This document shows, in pieces, positions 7,747 to 16,468 of a DNA stretch of 64,000 bases. The stretch's first letter is position 1. Every line of letters begins with the position of its first letter. A program made the translations under genes and the position numbers. This DNA comes from Cellulosilyticum sp. I15G10I2 (GTDB lineage: Bacteria > Bacillota > Clostridia > Lachnospirales > Cellulosilyticaceae), in contig NZ_FMMP01000011.1 of NCBI RefSeq assembly GCF_900095725.1, forward strand, positions 1-64,000, given 5' to 3'. The notes under the pieces were generated by a model, which did no database searches, was not told where the DNA came from, and saw only the letters and a list, made by a program, of their open reading frames with translations.

Positions 7747-8859
7747 ATGTCAGAAAAAACAAATGTTGTTGGATGGGAAATGATTACGCAGTTTGTAATT
7801 GATGCTTTTAAGGGCTATGGTATTCCAGAAGAAGATGCAAAAATATGTGCAGATGTTTTACTTGAATCAGACAAAAGAGGCATTGAGTCACACGGTGTTA
7901 ATAGATTTAAACCCATCTACTTGGATCGTATTAAGGCAGGAATTCAAAATCCTGTTACACGATTTGAAGTGGTTAAAGAGACGGCCACAACAGCAGTTGT
8001 AGACGGGCATGACGGCATGGGTCAGGTAGTAGGCTATAAAGCTATGAATATGGCAATAGAAAAAGCAAAAAAATTTGGCATGGGTATGGTCGTTGCACGA
8101 AACTCTACACATTACGGCATAGCAGGCTATTATGCAACGATGGCAGCACAAGCTGGCTGCATTGGTATTACAGGGACCAATGCCAGACCGTCTATTGCAC
8201 CGACCTTCGGAGTTGAAAATATGCTAGGCACCAATCCGCTTACCTTTGGTATGCCTACTGATGAGGCGTTTCCTTTTGTGCTTGATTGTGCCACTTCTAT
8301 TACACAAAGAGGACGTATTGAGTATTATGCCCGAGTGAATAAAGAGACGCCAGCAGGGATGGTGATTGGCCGGGATGGCACAGCACTTACAGATTCTGAT
8401 CAGATATTAATAGACTTAAATACTGGAAAAGCTGCTTTAGCGCCTCTTGGAGGAATTGGTGAAGAGCTTGCCGGCTATAAGGGGTATGGGTATGCAACCG
8501 TTGTGGAGATTCTCTCAGCAGCACTGCAGCAGGGGAATTTTCTCCGTGCTTTATCAGGGATTGGGGAACAAGGCGAAAAAGTACCTTTCCATTTGGGTCA
8601 CTTTTTTATGGCCATTGATACCGAAGCTTTTATGGGGCTTGAGGCATTTAAAAAAACTTGTGGGGACATCTTGCGTGAGCTAAGAGGATCAACGAAAGCG
8701 CCAGGAGAAGAACATATTTATACAGCAGGCGAAAAAGAGTATCTTATATGGCAGGAGAGAAAAGACAGTGGGGTGCCTATTAATGCTGCAGTTCAAAAAG
8801 AATTTATGAGTATCCGAGATGAACTGGGCTTAGCACATTATAGATTCCCATTTGAATAA
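7747..8859 (+). CDS. Malate/L-lactate dehydrogenase (LDH2/MDH2) family oxidoreductase
   Basis: A 370-residue member of the Ldh_2 family (with YiaK/DlgD, AllD, ComC and type 2 malate dehydrogenases). Recognisable are SDKRGIESHGVNRF near residues 40-55, VVARNSTHYGIAGYYA and the TNARPSIAPTFG segment. These enzymes use NAD(P)H to reduce 2-keto acids to 2-hydroxy acids, or the reverse. It has an AGAGGAGG site ahead of the ATG and follows the HAD gene by 94 nt. Neighbours deal with polyol and sugar phosphates, so a sugar-acid or keto-acid substrate is more likely than lactate, but the sequence does not settle it. Confidence 0.9.
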   Translation: MSEKTNVVGWEMITQFVIDAFKGYGIPEEDAKICADVLLESDKRGIESHGVNRFKPIYLDRIKAGIQNPVTRFEVVKETATTAVVDGHDGMGQVVGYKAMNMAIEKAKKFGMGMVVARNSTHYGIAGYYATMAAQAGCIGITGTNARPSIAPTFGVENMLGTNPLTFGMPTDEAFPFVLDCATSITQRGRIEYYARVNKETPAGMVIGRDGTALTDSDQILIDLNTGKAALAPLGGIGEELAGYKGYGYATVVEILSAALQQGNFLRALSGIGEQGEKVPFHLGHFFMAIDTEAFMGLEAFKKTCGDILRELRGSTKAPGEEHIYTAGEKEYLIWQERKDSGVPINAAVQKEFMSIRDELGLAHYRFPFE

Positions 8860-9042
8860 AAAACGATAATGTTATGTCAGCCCCTCTCTATTTCATATAA
8901 AGAACCTTATTTTACCTTGAGTATTGACACCTTGGCTACAATATAGTACTAGAAAAACACAAATAAATATGGTATTATTTAGAAATAAATACAACATGTG
9001 GTAAAAACTAGGGTTTTTATATATGTGGAGGGTGCGGAAGCT

Positions 9043-10614
9043 ATGATAAAAGTTCTGATAGCTGAAGATGAATTATTAGTTAGAGTAGGTCTTAAAACTA
9101 CTGTTAATTGGGAAGCAAATGGATTTATGTTAGTGGGAGAAGCTCAAAATGGTAAAGAAGCTATTGAACTATTTGATAAGTATGATCCGGATATCTTAAT
9201 TACAGATATAAAAATGCCTATTATAGATGGATTGGAACTTATACGCATTTTGCAAAAAAAGAAAAGAACATTAAAATCTATTATCTTAACACACTATGAT
9301 GATTTTGCATATGCCCATCAAGCCATCAGCCTTGGTGCTTCTGAATATTTGTTAAAACACAATATTTGTTCGGAAGAACTTCTTAAAGTACTAAATAAAG
9401 CAGCTCTTGAGATTAATGCACTTCATCATGATGAAAATACCAAGAGGGAATATCCAAATAATGATTATGAGGAAAACACACTTAACTATCTTTTAGAGAA
9501 AGCGTATTTATCTAATATAAGTAAGAAAAACTATAAAGAACTAATAGATCTTAACAATATAATGATTAAGCATCCTTATTTTTTTATTGCCTTTGGTCAA
9601 GTAGAATATGACGATGAGTCTGAAATCAACATAAAGGATAACCTGCTTATCAAAAACTTATCAAAATCACTTTTTCCAAAAGAAAAAATTATTTATTCGG
9701 ATATTATTACAGAACAGCATTTAATTTTGCTATTTAACGTTGACTTTTTAACACAGGATATAATAGCAGAGCAGGAAGACTGTATTAGGGCGCTACGAAG
9801 AAATCTAAAACAGTTTTTTGGCCTTAATATTGCTTTTGGAATAAGCAGCATCAGTACTGAATTGTTAGATATTCCTAGATTGTTAAATGAAGGAAAAAGT
9901 GCATCGGAGAGATATTTTTTTAATAGTAGTCAAAAAGTGCTTTTTTATGAGTATTTAGAAAAAGTAAGAACCATTGTTTTTAGGATAGCGCATAAAAGAA
10001 TTGTAGAATATGTAAATACTTATGATTATATTAAACTTCATGAATATGTCGATGAAGTTTTTATAAATATATATGAATCATATGATATTAACTGTGTGAA
10101 AAAAGTCTTTGTTGATCTCATTAATATTGCGAGGGTTTTAAATTATGAAAGAAATAAAGACCCTGAATTATATCTGAATGATACAAAATTTGATTACAAT
10201 AACTTTAATAAACTTGAAAATTTTGAGTCGGTTAAAAAGTATGTGCATGATGTATATGAACTCTTGATTGGGGCAAATGAAAATAGAAAAAAAACCTATT
10301 CTTACGTTATTGCTAAAAGTATTAAATACATACGGAATAATTATATGCGGAATATTTCATTAGAGGAAGTTGCAGACTATGTAGAAATTAGTAAAAGCTA
10401 TTTCAGCCTATTGTTTAAGCAGGAGACAGGTATTAATTTTTCTACCTTTTTATCAAATTACAGAGTAGAACAATCTAAAAAATATATTTTAGAAAGCAGC
10501 TGCAAAATATATGAGATTGCAGAAAAAGTTGGGTTTGATAACCCCTATTATTTTAGCAGGGTATTTAGAGATAGAGTAGGTATGTCCTGTAAGGAATTTA
10601 AAAACCAACATTAG
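9043..10614 (+). CDS. YesN-type response regulator with AraC-family DNA-binding domain
   Basis: 523 residues. The N-terminal receiver domain (about 1-120) has the phosphoacceptor Asp55 in ILITDIKMP and the conserved Lys in EYLLKHN. A long middle segment follows, and the last about 100 residues are two AraC-type helix-turn-helix motifs (ISLEEVADYVEISKSYFSLL and YEIAEKVGFDNPYYFSRVFR). The ATG at 9043 is chosen over an upstream GTG at 8998 because GGAGGG lies just ahead of it and the receiver fold begins with MIKVLIAEDE. The partner kinase lies convergently at 10638-12413. YesN/YesM pairs usually switch on nearby ABC sugar importers, here probably the operon from 12776. Confidence 0.93.
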   Translation: MIKVLIAEDELLVRVGLKTTVNWEANGFMLVGEAQNGKEAIELFDKYDPDILITDIKMPIIDGLELIRILQKKKRTLKSIILTHYDDFAYAHQAISLGASEYLLKHNICSEELLKVLNKAALEINALHHDENTKREYPNNDYEENTLNYLLEKAYLSNISKKNYKELIDLNNIMIKHPYFFIAFGQVEYDDESEINIKDNLLIKNLSKSLFPKEKIIYSDIITEQHLILLFNVDFLTQDIIAEQEDCIRALRRNLKQFFGLNIAFGISSISTELLDIPRLLNEGKSASERYFFNSSQKVLFYEYLEKVRTIVFRIAHKRIVEYVNTYDYIKLHEYVDEVFINIYESYDINCVKKVFVDLINIARVLNYERNKDPELYLNDTKFDYNNFNKLENFESVKKYVHDVYELLIGANENRKKTYSYVIAKSIKYIRNNYMRNISLEEVADYVEISKSYFSLLFKQETGINFSTFLSNYRVEQSKKYILESSCKIYEIAEKVGFDNPYYFSRVFRDRVGMSCKEFKNQH

Positions 10615-10627
10615 TGTACGCATAGAG

Positions 10628-10668
10628 GAAGAAGAGGCTAAAAAGAAACAGCCTCTTCTTCTTTTTTT
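10628..10668. terminator. Shared bidirectional terminator between the convergent regulator genes
   Basis: GAAGAAGAGGCT (10628-10639) pairs perfectly with AGCCTCTTCTTC (10650-10661), followed by seven T on the + strand. The right arm and tail lie inside the last codons and stop of the kinase gene, so the hairpin is partly protein-coding. Confidence 0.85.
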
Positions 10669-12413
10669 GAGGTTTTTAAGTGTATGGCATCATCTTCTTT
10701 GAGGTTGGCAGGTAATTTGATGGTAACAATTGTTCCGGCATTTTTGATACTAGATAAGCCTAATCCGAAGGCGCTTCCACAGTAAAACTTAATGCGTTCA
10801 TCAATATTTTTGATACCAATCTCGTTGTATTTTTTGTCGGAGGACTTTCCTTTGCGGGCATTTTCAAGCTGTTCTTCTGTCATGCCTACACCATTATCTT
10901 TTACTGTGAGAAAAAGGTACTCTTTATCTAAGTGCGCACTAATAGTAATAAGCCCCTGAGTATCGAGGTCTTCAAGTCCATGGAAAATAGAATTTTCTAC
11001 AATAGGCTGTAATATAAATTTGATGGTATAACAGTTTAAAAGTTCGTTTGGAATATCGTAAATCACATCAAACATATCACCATATCTGTATTTTTGTATA
11101 TATAAATAAGCTTTTACATTATCAAGTTCTTCATCTAATCGTACGACTTCACCTTTTCTTGAAAAATTATATTTTAACAAATTAATGATACAAGTAACCA
11201 TTGTACTAATCGTCTTGATATTGTGAAAGGTTGCCAGCCATCTGATAGAATCCAGTGTATTGTATAAAAAGTGAGGATTGATTTGAGCTTGAAGTATTTG
11301 AAACTCCATATTAGATTTTTGCTGTTCTACTTCGATGGCTTTATTAATAAAGTAGTTGAGTTTTTTCAACATATTATTAAAGGCTAAAGCAAGAGCACCT
11401 AGTTCGTCATTGCTGCGTACTTTTACAGGGACAGAAAGGTTACCCGCTTCGACTAAGTGCATGGTATTTGCAAGTTCAATAATGGGTTTAGTAATTGCAT
11501 AGGACAGGGCATAGGCTGAAAATAAGCTGAGAAATAGGAATATAGCAGCTGTCTTAAACATGAGGTGCAGTATATTTTTGCTATCTTCAAGTATTTTGTC
11601 CATGGGGTGAATCCCTATGAGCGTCCAATTAGTATGTTTGATAGTATTTGAAACAATGATACTGCGTTTTTTAAAAAAGTGACCGGTTATTTTTAAATCT
11701 TTATGCTGAAGCAGATCAGGATATTCGATAAGTACATCATCAAGAATTACATTATAAGGGTAGGTAAAAAGTGTTTCACCAGCTTCATTAACAATCAGTA
11801 ATTTCTGAGGATTGGCTACAGAAACGGTAGTTATAAGGTCTCGCAAAGAGTCGTAATTAATATCAATAATAAGTGTTCCGTAATTTCTTTCTACTCTATA
11901 ATCATAAATTTTTCGAACATAGGTCAGTACTTTCATTGTTGAAGAAATATGATAATCACGAGAATAGGATTTTGTGAATAAATCGTAGACATCCTTTTCT
12001 TGCAGTAGATGATTATACTTTTGTTTTAATAAATCTTCGTTAATGGCCCAGTCGCTTGTATAAACTTTACCGTTATTTCCTAAGATATACACGCCTTTAA
12101 TATACTCCTGAACTGTCACTGTATTTTTTAATATGGTATTGATATATTCTTTATCGTCATTATATTGGGATAATTTGTTTCGGATTTCTTCATCATTTGA
12201 AAGAAGTGTGGCTGTATTATCAATAGAAGTTAGTAAAAACTCAAGATTGTACTTGGTTCTGTTGGATATTTCCAAAGTATAGTCTACCTTGTTTTCTTGT
12301 AGTTTTAGGTAAAATAAAGAATAGACTAGGTAAGTAATCATACTGGTAAATAATATGGCAAATATACAATACTGAATAAATAATTTACTGCGCAGTGATA
12401 AATTTTTGTACAT
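10638..12413 (-). CDS. YesM-type sensor histidine kinase
   Basis: About 591 residues. A first membrane segment near residues 10-35 and a second near 275-300 flank an extracellular sensor domain; a HAMP linker (ITKPIIELANTMHLVEAGNL) follows. The His_kinase domain has QINPHFLYNTLDSIRW with phosphoacceptor His381, and the ATPase domain has VENSIFHGLE and DNGVGM. Start 12413 is preferred because the frame's upstream ATG at 12461 has no ribosome binding site, whereas GAGGG precedes 12413. It should sense an extracellular sugar or binding protein and phosphorylate the YesN-type regulator encoded convergently; such pairs are normally tandem. Confidence 0.92.
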   Translation of the reverse strand: MYKNLSLRSKLFIQYCIFAILFTSMITYLVYSLFYLKLQENKVDYTLEISNRTKYNLEFLLTSIDNTATLLSNDEEIRNKLSQYNDDKEYINTILKNTVTVQEYIKGVYILGNNGKVYTSDWAINEDLLKQKYNHLLQEKDVYDLFTKSYSRDYHISSTMKVLTYVRKIYDYRVERNYGTLIIDINYDSLRDLITTVSVANPQKLLIVNEAGETLFTYPYNVILDDVLIEYPDLLQHKDLKITGHFFKKRSIIVSNTIKHTNWTLIGIHPMDKILEDSKNILHLMFKTAAIFLFLSLFSAYALSYAITKPIIELANTMHLVEAGNLSVPVKVRSNDELGALALAFNNMLKKLNYFINKAIEVEQQKSNMEFQILQAQINPHFLYNTLDSIRWLATFHNIKTISTMVTCIINLLKYNFSRKGEVVRLDEELDNVKAYLYIQKYRYGDMFDVIYDIPNELLNCYTIKFILQPIVENSIFHGLEDLDTQGLITISAHLDKEYLFLTVKDNGVGMTEEQLENARKGKSSDKKYNEIGIKNIDERIKFYCGSAFGLGLSSIKNAGTIVTIKLPANLKEDDAIHLKTSKKEEEAVSF

Positions 12414-12775
12414 GCTGTATTTCACCCTCGATCTATTAATGAGTTTTATTAAGTTTACCATATAAAAAATTGGATGTCTTTAGAGTATTTGTATAATTTT
12501 TACATTTAATGCGATGAACTATACTCTTTTTAGAATAATAGCAAAAATTATTTAAAAATCATTAAAATGTTGTTATGCATAAAAATATTTTAATAATTTT
12601 TAAAAAAAATAGTTGTTAATATAGATAATATTTATAAAATTAGGAACATTATTCATTTTAAATTCACATATAAGATGCTAAAATTAAGGAGTAATTTGTA
12701 TAAAATATACAAATTACATAGCGAAGAGAGAAGAGCGTTTTGTCTTGCAAATCTATATTTTAGGAGGGGAAGGTA
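12414..12775 (+). promoter_or_regulatory. Intergenic region with promoter and palindrome ahead of the ABC importer operon
   Basis: The 362-bp gap is very AT-rich. A possible promoter is TTGTTA (12613-12618), 16 nt, TAAAAT (12635-12640). A perfect palindrome with 11-nt arms (GTAATTTGTAT and ATACAAATTAC, 12691-12717, 5-nt centre) lies between it and the gene; it may be an operator or an mRNA hairpin. AGGAGGGG precedes the ATG at 12776. Confidence 0.45.
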
Positions 12776-14212
12776 ATGAGAAACACAAAAAAGTTTAAAA
12801 TTCTAATTTCTGTGCTGGGTATTATAGCAATGACGGTAGGCATAGTAGGCTGTGGTAAGTCGGAGCCTGCATCAAGTCAGGGGGGAGCTGCTGGAGGAGG
12901 GCCAAAGGTTGAATCACCAGCCAAAGGATTTAGCTGGGATATGGCTAAAGGTGCGACTGTTGAAGTTATGTTTAATCAACATACTTATGCAGATGCAATC
13001 ATACAGAAAATTCCTGAGTTTGAACAGTTAACAGGCATTAAAGTTACATATGCACTAACACCGGAAGAAAACTATTTTGATAAAGTAACGACAGCACTTA
13101 ACTCACGTTCGGGTAAACCGGATCTATTTATGTCAGGCGCTTATCAGATATGGGAATATGCACCTGCGGGATATGTTGCAGACTTAACGCCATTTCTGGA
13201 AGACCCTAACTTAACAGAAGCAAGCTATGATTTTGGTGATTTCTTCCCTAAAATTGTTGATGGCCTAAAATGGGATTTGGTTCCAGGGCACAAGGTAGGG
13301 GAAGGGCCACAGTGGGCGCTGCCTATTGGCTTTGAAACTAATAACCTTGCTTATAACAAGAGAATATTTGATGAAAGAGGACTTAAACCTCCTAAGACGA
13401 TGGAAGAATTATTAGTTTTATGTGAAAAATTAAAAGAATTTGATGGTCCAGGTACGTATCCGCTTGCTATTCGTGGCGCAAGAAACTGGGGAACCATTCA
13501 TGCTGGGTATATGACGACTTTCTCTAACTACGGAGCGGTTGATTTTGCTATTGAAGATGGCAAGTTAGTTTCAAAAGTAAATTCTCCTGAAGCTATCAAA
13601 ATGACTCAGATGTGGGTAGATCTTATTAAAGCGGGCGGAGCACCATCATGGTCAAGCTATACTTGGTATCAAGCTGGGGCAGATCTTGGCGCTGGTAAGG
13701 CTGCAATGTTATTTGATGCCAGCTGCAATGGTTATTTCCAAAATCCAGAAGGGGCTTCTCAAGAAGCGGGTAATCTTGCATGGGTAAGTCCTCCTCTTCC
13801 ACAAGGCAAAACAGAAATCAACTCTAACCTTTGGACGTGGGCGATGGCTATGAATGAATATTCAAAAGAGAAAGTAGCTGCGTGGTTATTCTTGCAGTAT
13901 TTCACAGGTAAAGAATATTCACTATGGGCTTCCATTAATGCGAGTGTCGCTGACCCTGCAAGACAATCTGTATTTAATAATCCTGATTTTAAAACTGTAT
14001 TTGCTAAATCAGAAGGCTATGCACAAGCACTTGAAGAAACAGTTGGCGGCACAACTATCCAATTTACACCACAACCTCATTTCTTTGAAACAACGACAGA
14101 GTGGGCATCAGTGTTGCAAGAAATCGTTGCTGAAAAATACAGTGTTGAGCAAGGTATGAATGTGCTTAAGGAGAAGATGGATAAAATTGTAGATGATGTT
14201 GAAATAGAGTAG
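12776..14212 (+). CDS. Extracellular solute-binding lipoprotein of a CUT1-type ABC importer
   Basis: 478 residues. A lipoprotein signal peptide (hydrophobic stretch to about residue 24, lipobox GIVGC) is followed by a low-complexity linker rich in Ser, Gly and Ala. The body is a family 1 binding protein (SBP_bac_1) of normal length. It should capture the substrate outside the membrane and deliver it to the two permeases at 14670 and 15625. The 457-bp gap after it is occupied by a family A repeat inserted in a hairpin, which probably reduced or separated downstream transcription. Downstream RpiB/DhaK/DhaL/alcohol dehydrogenase genes suggest a short-chain polyol or ketose rather than an oligosaccharide as cargo; this is inference. 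Confidence 0.92.
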   Translation: MRNTKKFKILISVLGIIAMTVGIVGCGKSEPASSQGGAAGGGPKVESPAKGFSWDMAKGATVEVMFNQHTYADAIIQKIPEFEQLTGIKVTYALTPEENYFDKVTTALNSRSGKPDLFMSGAYQIWEYAPAGYVADLTPFLEDPNLTEASYDFGDFFPKIVDGLKWDLVPGHKVGEGPQWALPIGFETNNLAYNKRIFDERGLKPPKTMEELLVLCEKLKEFDGPGTYPLAIRGARNWGTIHAGYMTTFSNYGAVDFAIEDGKLVSKVNSPEAIKMTQMWVDLIKAGGAPSWSSYTWYQAGADLGAGKAAMLFDASCNGYFQNPEGASQEAGNLAWVSPPLPQGKTEINSNLWTWAMAMNEYSKEKVAAWLFLQYFTGKEYSLWASINASVADPARQSVFNNPDFKTVFAKSEGYAQALEETVGGTTIQFTPQPHFFETTTEWASVLQEIVAEKYSVEQGMNVLKEKMDKIVDDVEIE

Positions 14213-14235
14213 GAATATTAAAAGCTTGAAATGAA

Positions 14236-14606
14236 ATAACGTTATTTAGATGAGTCACCCAGATTTTCCGAATACTACAATTTTGGTTCTTGAGGCGGTT
14301 CGCATGAGGATTTTAGGGTACTCCAGCTGCTCACTTACGCATTTCTAAAAATCTAGGCGCTTTTTTCAAATTAAAATGAGCGAAGAACTCATTTTAGTTT
14401 ATGAACAGCCGCAAACTCGCTACCGACTTTAGTCGGTTGATCAATACAGTGCGAGCTAAGTACCATTTAAAAAAACCACTAAGATTTTCGGAGCGGAATG
14501 ACTCCAGAGGCAGCTTCCGTACCCTAAAATCCCCATGCTAGCCTTCGAAAAAGTCAGGTGGTAATAGTTTGTGGAAAGCTTGCACCCTCATCTAAATACG
14601 TTAAAA
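14236..14606. repeat. Interrupted hairpin between binding-protein and permease genes
   Basis: The flanks of the family A insertion, ACGTTATTTAGATGAG (left) and CTCATCTAAATACGT (right), are inverted copies with one base missing. Joined across the target site they form a 15-bp hairpin with a small CACC-containing loop. Such a hairpin between a binding-protein gene and its permease genes is a common partial terminator or mRNA stabiliser. Confidence 0.6.
14260..14582 (+). mobile_element. Family A MITE-like element, copy 1
   Basis: 323 bp, non-coding and imperfectly palindromic. The ends CAGATTTTCCGAATACTA and TAGTTTGTGGAAAGCTTG correspond to the inverted ends of copy 2. It is flanked by a 4-bp target duplication CACC (14256-14259 and 14583-14586). 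Compared with copy 2 it carries an extra small hairpin in its middle (TAAAATGAG/CTCATTTTA near 14372-14396). No transposase is encoded. Confidence 0.8.
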
Positions 14607-14669
14607 CATCAAGGATATACATAAATAAGCAATATAAAAATAGGAAACTTTGAATAGGAGGAGCTATCC

Positions 14670-15614
14670 TTGAACATGACGAATAACCCCCTGAATATAA
14701 CAAGTAATCACAATGCACAGGTTAAATATAATAAAGTACCCTTTCTCGTTAAAGCCAGGCCTTATTTGATCATAGCCCCAGCGCTTTTATTAACTATTGG
14801 CATATTATATCCATTTGCAACAGCAATATTTTACTCATTAACGAATTTTTCTTTTAGTAAACAGACTTATAAATTTATAGGCCTTACGAACTGGATTAAT
14901 ATGTTGAAAGATTATGATTTTTGGCATTCGGTATGGGTAACAGCACAGTATGCAGTGGCCACAACAGGTACTGAGATGATCTTAGGGCTTGGGATAGCGC
15001 TTCTGTTAATGAAAGAAAACCGGTATACAAAAATACTGAGAATTGTCCTTATCTTTCCGCTTATGATCGCACCGGTTATTGCAACCTTAATTTGGCAGTT
15101 AATGCTTAATAATTCGGTAGGGATTTTGGAGAAATTTTTTAATCTGTTTGGGGTCTATGGACTTCCATGGGCATCTTCTCCAAAGACGGCGCTTTTAACA
15201 GCGGCGATGATAGATTGCTGGGTATACATTCCTTTTGTAATGTTACTCATGCTTGCGGGTCTGCAGTCGCTGCCTAAATCACCTTTTGAATCAGCTGAGA
15301 TTGACGGCGGTTCTGCTTGGTTCACGTTTAAGACGTTAACACTGCCGATGTTAAAGCCATTTATCTATATTGCACTTATTTTTAGGCTTATGGCGTCTAT
15401 GCAGGAATATGCTATTATTTTTGCACTTACAAAAGGCGGTCCAGGTAATACGCTAATGAATTTATCACTTACTGCATACAATACAGGTTTTGCATTCTTA
15501 AAGCTAGGCAGAGCACTGCCGTACATGTTATTCCTGTGGCTGGTTATTTACATTATTAGCAGCAAACTTGTTAAAGCTTGGCTGAATGTTCAAAAACAAG
15601 CAGCTGGAAATTAA
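14670..15614 (+). CDS. CUT1 ABC importer permease, MalF/UgpA-like
   Basis: 314 residues with six hydrophobic segments and the EAA-loop signature region ESAEIDGGSAWFTFKTLTLP near residues 210-230, which docks onto the ATPases. Start is a TTG at 14670 with TAGGAGGAG 8 nt upstream; an ATG two codons later is possible but less well spaced. It forms the membrane pore together with the next gene, and overlaps the reading frame start region of that gene without overlapping its likely start. Confidence 0.93.
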   Translation: MNMTNNPLNITSNHNAQVKYNKVPFLVKARPYLIIAPALLLTIGILYPFATAIFYSLTNFSFSKQTYKFIGLTNWINMLKDYDFWHSVWVTAQYAVATTGTEMILGLGIALLLMKENRYTKILRIVLIFPLMIAPVIATLIWQLMLNNSVGILEKFFNLFGVYGLPWASSPKTALLTAAMIDCWVYIPFVMLLMLAGLQSLPKSPFESAEIDGGSAWFTFKTLTLPMLKPFIYIALIFRLMASMQEYAIIFALTKGGPGNTLMNLSLTAYNTGFAFLKLGRALPYMLFLWLVIYIISSKLVKAWLNVQKQAAGN

Positions 15615-15624
15615 GGAGGAAGAC

Positions 15625-16455
15625 ATGAATAGAGAGACTAAGCGTATTATAAAAAGTATATTATCCACTACAGTGTTGACACTTTATGCAATATTTGCGA
15701 TTTTTCCATTATTTTGGTTGGTGCTTATCACCTTTAAAAGTGATGCGCAGATGTTTAATACCACATTCTTTTTTACCCCTACACTTGATAATTATAGGAT
15801 AGTTATATTTCAAGGAGCCGATTATATAAAGGCTTTTATCAACAATATTATCGTAAGCGGCGGAGCAGTTTTATTATCTCTTGTCGTTGGAGTTCCCGGG
15901 GCTTATGCATTGGCTAGGTACAATTTTGCTAAAAAAGAAGATCTAGCCTTTACAATACTATCTTTTAGATTTGCACCTGAAATACTTGTTATATTACCTC
16001 TTTTTATGATTTATCAGAAGATCGGTTTGTATGATACCTATTTTGGACTGATCTGGGTGTATCAGCTCATTACACTGCCACTACTTATTTGGGTGCTTAG
16101 AGGTTATTTTGAAGATATTTCAGTTGAAGTAGAGCAGGCTGCGAACCTAGATGGTTATTCATGGGTTCAGGTGTTTTGGAAAATACTATTGCCGCTTATT
16201 AAACCGGGGCTTGTTGCTTCAGCACTTCTTGCATTTATATTTGCATGGAATAGTTTTACATTCCCACTGCTCCTTGGTGGATTTAAAATTGAAACGGTTA
16301 CAGTTGCAGCACTTAGGTATATAGGTTCTGATACGGTTCATTATGGACAGATGGCAGTAGCAGCTGCGGTGGCAGCATTACCGGAAGTTGTATTAGCGCT
16401 TATTATACAAAAGCATCTGGTTCGAGGCTTAAGTTTTGGAGCTGTAAAAGGATAA
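15625..16455 (+). CDS. CUT1 ABC importer permease, MalG/UgpE-like
   Basis: 276 residues, six hydrophobic segments, and the EAA-loop region VEQAANLDGYSWVQVFWKIL near residue 175. The start at 15625 is chosen because AAGGAGG lies 7 nt upstream; a longer frame from 15586 would run through the end of the preceding gene. It follows that gene by 10 nt and partners it in the translocation pore. Confidence 0.93.
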   Translation: MNRETKRIIKSILSTTVLTLYAIFAIFPLFWLVLITFKSDAQMFNTTFFFTPTLDNYRIVIFQGADYIKAFINNIIVSGGAVLLSLVVGVPGAYALARYNFAKKEDLAFTILSFRFAPEILVILPLFMIYQKIGLYDTYFGLIWVYQLITLPLLIWVLRGYFEDISVEVEQAANLDGYSWVQVFWKILLPLIKPGLVASALLAFIFAWNSFTFPLLLGGFKIETVTVAALRYIGSDTVHYGQMAVAAAVAALPEVVLALIIQKHLVRGLSFGAVKG

Positions 16456-16468
16456 GGAGATAGAGATT

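Noticed and set aside
8924-8952. Consensus promoter from TTGACA at 8924
   Set aside because: At the right spacing the -10 position reads TACTAG; TATAGT is too close. Not convincing.
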